64,000 bases of DNA from assembly GCA_030220185.1 (NCBI GenBank), contig JASPKZ010004572.1, positions 159,501 to 223,500 on the forward strand, in the 5' to 3' direction. This document shows, one piece after another, positions 57,029-64,000 of the stretch. Origin of the DNA: Diploptera punctata. Taxonomy: Eukaryota; Arthropoda; Insecta; Blattodea; Blaberidae. Position 1 is the stretch's first letter, and every line of letters begins with the position of its first letter. A program made the translations under genes and the position numbers. Below the pieces are notes generated by a model. That model was not told where the DNA came from. It did not search any database and was given only the letters and a program-made list of their open reading frames with translations.

Positions 57029-57744
57029 GTCATAACTAGAGTCCGGATGTTAACTTAAAAAGTTCGAAATAGGCAGGCAAAAAGACACTAAAAATCATTA
57101 ATATAGGCACTCAAAAAATCAAAATAAGTTCTTACAAAAATGGACTACAACATACAATTTTACAGCCTTACATAAAGAATATAAACATCTGCTATCAATA
57201 CCATACGAAGATATCAGAGATGATTTTGGAACTTGTTTTGCCTTTTTACAAAAGAGCATATTTATTTTTGCAGTGGCAGTGCATAGCAATTCTTCGCGCA
57301 ATTCACTGAAATTTTACACACTTTGCAAAACAATGTCACTTGAGAATATTCCCGCACCAAATTCTTTCACGAAATTGGTCAGTTTGTCTTTTAATTATTT
57401 ACTGTTCTTTAGGCATCGAGAAACAACCGTTCTACAGGTAAAAAAAAGCCACATACACTTGTCGCACAACTTTGTCTTTTAAGGACCTGTCTGTGAACGA
57501 GGACTACACACTAAATTCAGTGTTATCAACATAAAAATAATAGATATGTGTCATGAAGTTTGTCCATTTCAATTAATTTCATTGGAATACTAAGTTGATT
57601 TCGAGAAAAAATGGCACATATGCATTTATAGGCATTGTAAGCTGAAATAGGCAATTATAGGCAAAATTAACTTCATGGAAAACAACTCTAGGGTAGTCGG
57701 TATGAATTTATTTGAAGTCAGTTTTATAATATTTATAATAAACT

Positions 57745-57911
57745 AGCTGGCCCGGCAAACGTCGTATCGCCTTTAAATATTTTTACGTTAATTTTTTCGA
57801 TGTTTTAATAGTTATCTGCTATTCGGCGCGGAAACAAATCCAACAAATCAAAGATCATGAAAATCGGTCCAGCCGTTCTTGAGTTATAAATATTGTAACT
57901 AATCGGACTTT

Positions 57912-57948
<37 letters not shown>

Positions 57949-59012
57949 TCCCGGCCACGCGTTGCTGTGGCTAACGTATACGTTAAATTATGTTGTAGTA
58001 AACTAAGTGGGAAATCTAAATCAGAAAGTTTTTGATTTACACAATTATTTAGTTCTGGTACGTTAACTACACCCGGTATAAATATGGGTGGTGGTTTATG
58101 TGGAAGTGGTTTTGTTGATTGAGATGAATTTATGTTGTCTGCATTCTCAGTATCATCCATAAGTGTATCATAAGGATTATATACATTTATTGATGGAATA
58201 TTTTGAGGAAGCTTGCTGATTTCATTATACTTTCGTTTTTTTCTACGAACTTGTTGGCAGTTTGGATTCTGATCATTATCAAGAAGTACCTGTACAATAA
58301 TATATTGTGATATATTATAGTCATCTTGTTTTTCATTTAATTGAGGCATGGAGATTGTTTTTGTAATATTAGACATATTATTATAACTAACAGACTTACT
58401 TACAGTTCTGTTATTCCGTTCCTTAGGACCTTCATATGTTTTTAAATTGACATTCTTCTTAAATGTAAGATTTATGTCACATAGGCCTATACCAATTTGC
58501 GGAAATTCACTTGATATCTTTCATGGTCTCTAGAACTGATTTGCCATATTGTTCAATGTCCCTTCTCGGTCCAGTTAAATTTTAATTAAGTTGCTTTTTT
58601 TCAGCCAGATTACTTAAAACTAATACTTACACACGAAATTAATATTATTATCAATATAATGAAAATAAAATAAACACAAACACACTTAAATTATGAAATA
58701 ATCAATATTTGTAATTCAATTGAAAATCGCGGCTGCAACAAAAAGCACAGCCACCTGGTTAAATAATAAACCAATTACCTTACACGGCCGTCTGTTAGAA
58801 TCGTATGGAACTCACAGATAATTATAACTCTTTGTTAAATAATAAACAAATAATTTGCAATAAAAATAATGCGACTATAAATTTAGTTATAAACTTCCCA
58901 AAGTCTCAAGTTGGATCATACTGCACACAGTGTGCAATATTTTATTAAAATCGGTTCCGTAGTTTAGGATTCCATCGCGGACAAACAACGTGACACGTGA
59001 TTTTTATATATT
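57745..59012 (-). mobile_element. Composite retroelement patch nested in hAT copy 3
   Basis: It begins with an actagctggcccggcaaacg end, followed by a (TA)n run (57916-57946), a gagged ORF1 region on the minus strand, and a gacacgtgatttttatatat end. Such ends are common on insect non-LTR retroelement copies. The hAT sister copy at 26624 is uninterrupted here. AACT may be duplicated at the edges. Confidence 0.6.
57946..58376 (-). pseudogene. Jockey-type ORF1 (gag-like) N-terminal fragment
   Basis: From the Met at 58376 the frame reads a hydrophilic region, a basic patch (CQQVRRKKRKYNEI) and KPLPHKPPPIFIPGVVNVPE. The last resembles the KPPPIFVxGVxN(Y/F) motif that starts the central domain of Jockey-type ORF1 proteins. 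After LATATRGRDL it runs into (TA)n, so it is cut off. Confidence 0.6.
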
Positions 59013-59059
59013 AAGATAACTGTAGGCATTTTCCCTAACATCCGGTCTCTAGTCATAAC

Positions 59060-59770
59060 TATACTCCTTTCAACTAAAGAATAGAATACAAGTTCGAAAG
59101 CAAATGAAAAGTGTCAAGTCGGTTTTATGTAATCTACTCTATTCTTAGCTGAGATGAGTAAGTTTTCTTATATCAACGGGTTTTATGTTGCAAATTATGG
59201 TCGGAAAAGGGTGGGAAGGGTTCTGAAAATGCGCACAAAAAGTTGTTAGTAAAATCGTTTAATTAAGATTTAAAGCAATTAGAATAATGTCCTTTATCCA
59301 AAACTGTGTCAATATAAAAATTAATATTTTTGGAGGCAAAGAAAATCACTTAGTGAGCTTTTAATGAACTTGTTGTTATGGATTTACGCACAACATTTCA
59401 ATGTTTTTGACACTTAAGTGGCTGGCATTTTCAAGGCAGGAGATCTTTTTAGTTAACAAATTATTAGTTTACATCGAGCAGTGTTTACGGATAATTCAAA
59501 TTATTTAAGGTAGAGGAAAGTATTGAGGTCTGTTGTATTTGCAGAGCCTTGTAGTCCGACTGTGTTGACGTGTATTTCAGTCATGAGATGAATAGTTCTA
59601 CGGGAAATTAGATAGTGGGAACATACATTTCTTCATCTTGTAGGCCCATAGGTATGAACTAAAGCACTCCTCTCTGTATGTCGAGAATCTCGTCTCCACA
59701 TGTACAGAAATCGATGGAGGATACATTACAAGCACGTGTTTCGTCAAAGTTATTTCCACCTATTATATTT
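59060..59770. other. Non-coding stretch
   Basis: No gene or repeat with another copy in the window was recognised. Confidence 0.3.
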
Positions 59771-59773
59771 AAG

Positions 59774-60110
59774 TTGTCCACCGCTGTGGTCTCGAGGTAG
59801 CGTGCTGCCTTGTCACGCAGCGGGCCCGGGTTCGATAGCGCAGTTTTTCTGGGTGAGGTTTTTATCGGGGTTTTTCCTCACCTGTAAGATAAATGTCAGG
59901 AAAACTTTAAAGCCCAAACGGTCCCTGAAATTATATGGCCACCATCATCATCCTTATCATTATCATCATCATCATCATCATCCTCCTCCTCCTCCTCCTC
60001 CACCGGTGTATAAAGCAACAGGAAGCTACCACACCTACAATTCCCAAGTAAAGCTGCAAGCACAGCATCAAAATGCTATGATTACAGGCAGAATTACTGT
60101 GGATGGATAT
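59774..60110 (+). repeat. SINE-A, near full length
   Basis: The tRNA-Asp-like head has gctgccttgtcacgcagc, and the B box is damaged (ggttcgatagcg). Body, (ATC)n linker and tail follow. The 154-codon frame across it is not a gene. Confidence 0.9.
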
Positions 60111-60985
60111 TTATGTCAACTTATGATTGGACGAGATTTAAGAAAACTGTTAGAAAGAGTATAACTATCTATTTTCCTGTCCAATATTTAAAAAAACTCA
60201 CAGAAAACTGAAATAAAAGTACTGAAGCATCAAAAACAAGAGATATGGAGGAGAAATGTGCACTAATCTGACGAAAACGGTGCATCATGTTGGTTTATTT
60301 CTTTTATTTCATGCCTCATACTACACATATTGAACTGTCGATATAAGATGTGCAGTTCAAAATCCGTTCACTGCGAGTACCTGTGATATTGAAAGACTGA
60401 TCAGGTTTATCACGTGTTTCCTGAAGTAACTAGTTTTAATTGTAATGATATGAGTATTATAGAATGCTGAATGTAATGACTGGATCCTGGCAACTGAAGG
60501 AAATCAGGAAACATTTCAGTCAGATTGATCGGCACCGGGATTTAAACTGAGTTCTCTCGAATACGAGCCTCAAACGCTACCGCCTGAAAGAAGAAGAAAA
60601 AAAGTTCAGTCGTGTCGTACCATCACAGAGGTGAGATGACATGAAATAGGATAAAATGGGTGACATGAGTACGGAAAAGCGGTGGAAATAAGCTTTTAGC
60701 AGGGGATAACGTGAGAAACCGTTCTCTATGTGAGAAACACCTAGAAAAAATTGTCCTGCTTCCGTCGCTCACCACCAAAAGCAAATGAAGTGGCCGAGAC
60801 ATGAACTGGAGCGAGACTCAGAGGTGGAGGGCGTGTGTCTAACCATTTCCTCCCGGATTTCTCATGTTTCGAGTTAAGAAACTCCACATCAACCTGGGTC
60901 CCATATATGTTTTCTGATTACGAGTTGTAACTGCATTTGCACTAGTAAAAAGAAGTATAAAAAATCCTAATAACGCATAACTAAT
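60111..60985. other. Mostly unassigned, with one tRNA-like scrap
   Basis: About 60495-60595 on the minus strand resembles the tRNA-like repeat at 41425-41515. Otherwise no feature seen. Confidence 0.3.
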
Positions 60986-60989
60986 TAAT

Positions 60990-61435
60990 TCATTGGCGGT
61001 ATTCAACCCGGAGGTTCATAGCCGTGCGGACATAAGCCCTCCATACATTCCTATCCTGAGTTAATGTTTTCGATTCATCCCCTAGATATTTCACCTCCCT
61101 AAAATTACGGTTAATGTTATTCTCCCACTTGATTCTTGGCTGCCTACCTACTGGGCGCTTTCCTTCTGGTTTTTATTGACCCCGTCTTTCATTTCTCACT
61201 TGTTCCACACTGCACATTTCCTGCTCATCACTGTCTTCGAGACTTATCGAATGGGAGACTTTTATCTCAGGAACATTTTACGTCCATGGAACCCATGTTT
61301 GTGTGTCCTGACGGATGTAATTTTTCGGTGAAAGATCGTCACTCTTTCTACAAGGTCCTTTTCTCGTCTGACTTGTCGCGATTGACCAATCCCTCGTGGG
61401 AGACCCTTTTGGCAACAATGGCACCATTGGCATCT
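60990..61435 (-). mobile_element. Internally deleted RTE-like LINE (5' leader joined to 3' end)
   Basis: 61435-61270 matches the 5' leader of the LINE at 47230-47080 (gaaagatcgtcactcttt and gaacccatgt words). It is followed without ORFs by the 3' end (61240-60990, ctgggcgctttcc to cggaggttcatagccg). About 2.8 kb is missing. It could be mobilised only in trans. Confidence 0.8.
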
Positions 61436-61579
61436 AAACGAAGAACTTACGTTGATATAACCTTTCGTTCATGTCTATATTACGAGGAAGTTTTATCCAC
61501 TATTTTTGTTATGTTCTCTATTAAGCCCTACAAATTGTGGGAGCCAATAACAGTGAATGTAAGTTAATACTGTACTCAC

Positions 61580-61654
61580 ATCATATGAAGAATGTTGTTT
61601 GTCTTGAGCTGACTGAGATTGGGAATCTCCTCCAGGCTGGTGTGAACTATACGT
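61580..61654 (-). CDS. LGR1-like receptor, exon with LRR (second visible)
   Basis: This 75-nt minus-strand exon has acceptor aatttcttgacag and donor gtgagt. After one base it encodes RIVHTSLEEIPNLSQLKTNN followed by ILHM and two bases. Joined to the exon at 28918-28853 it gives ..LHMIDLENN, aligning with the LxIxNTGLxxxPDLxK...FxLEITDN stretch of TSHR/FSHR. The phase is 2 on both sides. The intron that follows is 32,661 bp. Confidence 0.75.
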
Positions 61655-62581
61655 CTGTCAAGAAATTAAATATTCATATTACATAATAAACAGAGCCATT
61701 TTGCTCATTTTCTATCACAACTAACTACCGTAAAACGGGGCTATTTTGACATATTTTTGAAGGTTTTTATGGTCTAACTCGTGCGATTTATGCCGAAAAA
61801 ATTAAATGTATGATTTATTGTACCAATTGACCCTTAGACTACAAATCCCATTTGGTACTGTTCTCCTCAAATAAAAACTTAGTAGGACAACAATGAGTTT
61901 TGTTTAGGTCTGTTTTGCCCATGTGCTGGGGCTACTTTGATATCACATTTATTTTCACTACAATTCAAAGTAGACCCACTGTAGCTACTACTTTGACACC
62001 AATTTATCTTTTTATAAATATTTTTATTGTAAACAACTTTACTACAAATGTTTTTTATAACTGTAATTTGACAAAATAAACTTAAACTTCTTTATCAATT
62101 CTGACGCGCAACAGAACACAAAAATTATGTAATTATTGTAGTTAGACAATCAGGAAATAATTAGAAAACATTCATTTTTGAAACAACAGTAAAAAAAAAC
62201 AGATTTTCACATCTCATCTTCACATAGTTCACATTCAAATTGAGAATTGTTCGATCCTCTGTTACACATACCACAGACCCAGAGCTTGCATCTTACACAA
62301 CAAATCCAGTCCTTACCCTTGTAAAACCAAAAATTACAATTTTATCCTTGCTGGCAATTCATTTGTTGTTGAACGTGACACAGATGCGTCTCCAACAATT
62401 AACATCCTCTTTTAAAGCAACTTAATTATTCGTGCGTCTTCAATGAAATGTCTACACCTATTGAACTGTTGTGAAAAAAACCCAAAACGCGCCTGAAATT
62501 TAAAATGTCAAAGAAGCCCCTATTCTGTCAAAGTTGCCCCTCGAGTCGAAGTAACCCCGTTTTACGGTATTTTATACTTAC
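61655..62581. other. Intron of the LGR1-like gene
   Basis: 927 bp between two in-register exons. AT-rich; no repeat recognised. Confidence 0.6.
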
Positions 62582-62660
62582 AATATTTTTGAGACGAGGT
62601 AATTCAACGTGAAACACTGGCGAAGGAATGGTTTTCAAAGTAGGCGCGTGGTAAATGTAT
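62582..62660 (-). CDS. LGR1-like receptor, exon with LRR (first visible; one-base anomaly)
   Basis: This minus-strand exon has acceptor attctgttccag and donor gtaagt. After one base it reads YIYHAPTLKTIPSPVFHVEL then PRLK. At 79 nt it is one base too long for the phase-2 pattern. Dropping one A from the AAAAA run before the donor gives ..PRLKILRIVHTSL across the splice, restoring a canonical leucine-rich repeat and the TSHR-like ELPxLKxLxI. So the extra A is probably a sequencing error, or the gene is damaged here. Confidence 0.7.
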
Positions 62661-63597
62661 CTGGAACAGAATAAAATGTACATCATCATTGTTTGATGCT
62701 AAAGCGGCATCTAGTCTGAAGAATGTGGCCAAATTTATTTATTTATTTAAAATTATTTTCATAAGTTTGTGTCATCATCAATCATCGTGGTATGGTCGGT
62801 AGAGACCCTTCATTGGACTGCAGTGGAACAGGTTAGCTTCTAGGGAAGCAGGATGAATTTATTTATTTAATTTATTGGGAAGTTATAATAATTAATTTTA
62901 TTTGTTATATAATAACTTTTTTTTTATTGGATATCATTAATATTTGAAAGGCAAAGGGAGAAAACCAGTTAAGTCATTTTTCCTTGCAACAGAGAAAAAA
63001 CACTTTTAATTATAGAACATACCTGTTTGCCAAACATGAATAAATTGTTTATTTTACTGTTTCCAACTCTCCTTTGCATGGAGAATCTAATGGTATCTCA
63101 ACCTCCATTAAAAAAGTGACTTATCTGGACCTTTCGTTTAATAACTTATTTTCATTTTTTAAAATCTTCATGTTGGATCTGAATATATCTATCTTATTTT
63201 ATATTTTTCTGTGCTGATATACTTCTAATAACAATATCATTACCAAAGAAGCTAACTGTCGCAATATATGTTTTAGTGCTAAGTTGCTAATGTGTCCGTG
63301 TTTTTCAGAACCTCCAAGTTTTGACAAGTTTTCACTCCTCCCATGGGTAGGTACGTTACTTGCCAAGTTACCGAAATATAGTGCAGTTCTGACTTCTTTA
63401 GCCGCTTTTGAGGGGACTATGTTGTATGGTGCGGTAAGAGGGGAGGACGAGTTGCAGGAACTATCCTCAGTTTTGAAAACATAATAGTTGCTACAGGTTG
63501 AATTTTCTATCTACTAGTTCTGTGTTGGTGAATGGTTTTGATGTCTAAATATGTGTGAAGTGTTCATTATAGAATAGTATTGTTTTTATAACAATTT
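62661..63597. other. Probable upstream intron, no further exon confirmed
   Basis: I looked for another minus-strand single-repeat exon with a GTAAGT-type donor and found none that fits. The plus frame 63284-63484 has no recognised domain. Confidence 0.35.
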
Positions 63598-63737
63598 ATT
63601 TTATTACAATTATTATTATTATATTATTACTATTATTATTATTATTATTACTATTATTATTACTATTATTACTATTATTATTATTACTATTATTATTATT
63701 ACTATTGTTATTATTATTATTATTACTATATTATTAA
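63598..63737. repeat. (ATT)n microsatellite
   Basis: ATT units with interspersed ACT. Confidence 0.95.
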
Positions 63738-64000
63738 GAAAATGTTTTTTGCATGGCTCTTAGTTCCCTCTCCACTCTATAATGTTCCCTCCTGCCACGC
63801 GCCTTTGATTTTACAAGACGGCTACAGTTTTTACAGAACTGGACTATAGAGAGTTCTCCACACCACAAAGGTTAGATGTCAAATCTCTGCGCGATGCTTT
63901 GGCTATCCCAGATCGTCATAAATTTGCCAGTCGCCAGACGGAGAAAAAGGACTGAACGACATGAAGCTTATTTATGTGGCCTCGTTATCAGACGGATTAC

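Larger units (their letters stand above)
57037..59051 (-). mobile_element. hAT-type nonautonomous element, copy 3
   Basis: Ends are tagagtccggatgttaact and ccggtctcta, with a perfect 8-bp duplication GTCATAAC (57029-57036 and 59052-59059). The minus strand near 57360-57240 keeps a FSSDIVLxxxCKISVNCAKN-like zinc-finger remnant in broken frames. A retroelement patch (57745-59012) is nested inside. Confidence 0.9.

Noticed and set aside
59700..60164. 154-codon plus frame
   Set aside because: It is a read-through of a SINE-A copy with His/Pro runs from its trinucleotide linker.
62940..63030. Possible further receptor exon with donor-like gtatgttc (minus)
   Set aside because: The translated segment does not fit a leucine-rich repeat and the phase could not be made consistent.
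63284..63484. Possible plus-strand exon after tttttcag at about 63308
   Set aside because: Acceptor- and donor-like words are present, but the receptor gene runs on the minus strand and the frame has no recognisable domain or second exon.

Overview
This window looks like a stretch of a large, repeat-rich insect nuclear genome. It is most likely from a cockroach (Blattodea), because the tRNA-derived SINE families and the LINE tails seen here resemble those I associate with Periplaneta. That species call is recognition, not proof. There are no bacterial operons. Almost every long open frame is a transposable-element remnant or a frame of a simple repeat.

The only host gene I can support is a minus-strand leucine-rich-repeat receptor. 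Four small exons lie at 62660-62582, 61654-61580, 28918-28853 and 28756-28688. Three of them join in the same phase. The fourth fits if one extra A in a homopolymer is ignored. The joined protein reads as the last repeats of a glycoprotein-hormone-receptor (LGR1/TSHR/FSHR type) ectodomain. The 32.7-kb intron 28919-61579 is filled with nested elements.

Layout: 394-7036 is a Tc1/mariner-type transposon with inverted ends. A 49-bp piece of its own transposase gene has expanded into about 108 tandem copies. 8055-9035 is a relic of an uncharacterised multicopy gene family. 9219-11020 is a pair of inverted Penelope-like elements with hammerhead-ribozyme-like motifs. 12005-16690 is one RTE-like LINE broken by a hAT-type element, a piggyBac-like element and two short retroposons. 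16806-19193 is a Tc1-like element with long inverted repeats and an internal MITE. 19223-19935 is two SINEs tail to tail. 21085-23824 is a hAT element carrying an unrecognised 1.4-kb GC-rich insertion. 24030-26615 is a decayed Jockey-like LINE, followed by a second copy of the hAT-type element.

Inside the large intron lie a second copy of the GC-insert host hAT (29111-32460), a mariner (33284-34519) and several LINEs. A near full-length RTE-like LINE (44021-47292) is inserted into an older copy of the same family in the opposite direction. Further on come a cluster of tRNA-like genes and palindromes (51930-54280) and a third hAT-type element (57037-59051). Many (AAT)n microsatellites sit at LINE 3' tails.

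Insertion order can be read from target-site duplications, so the window records layered transposition. Single-base deletions in the satellite and one extra A in an exon suggest residual long-read indel errors, so small frameshifts should be read with care.
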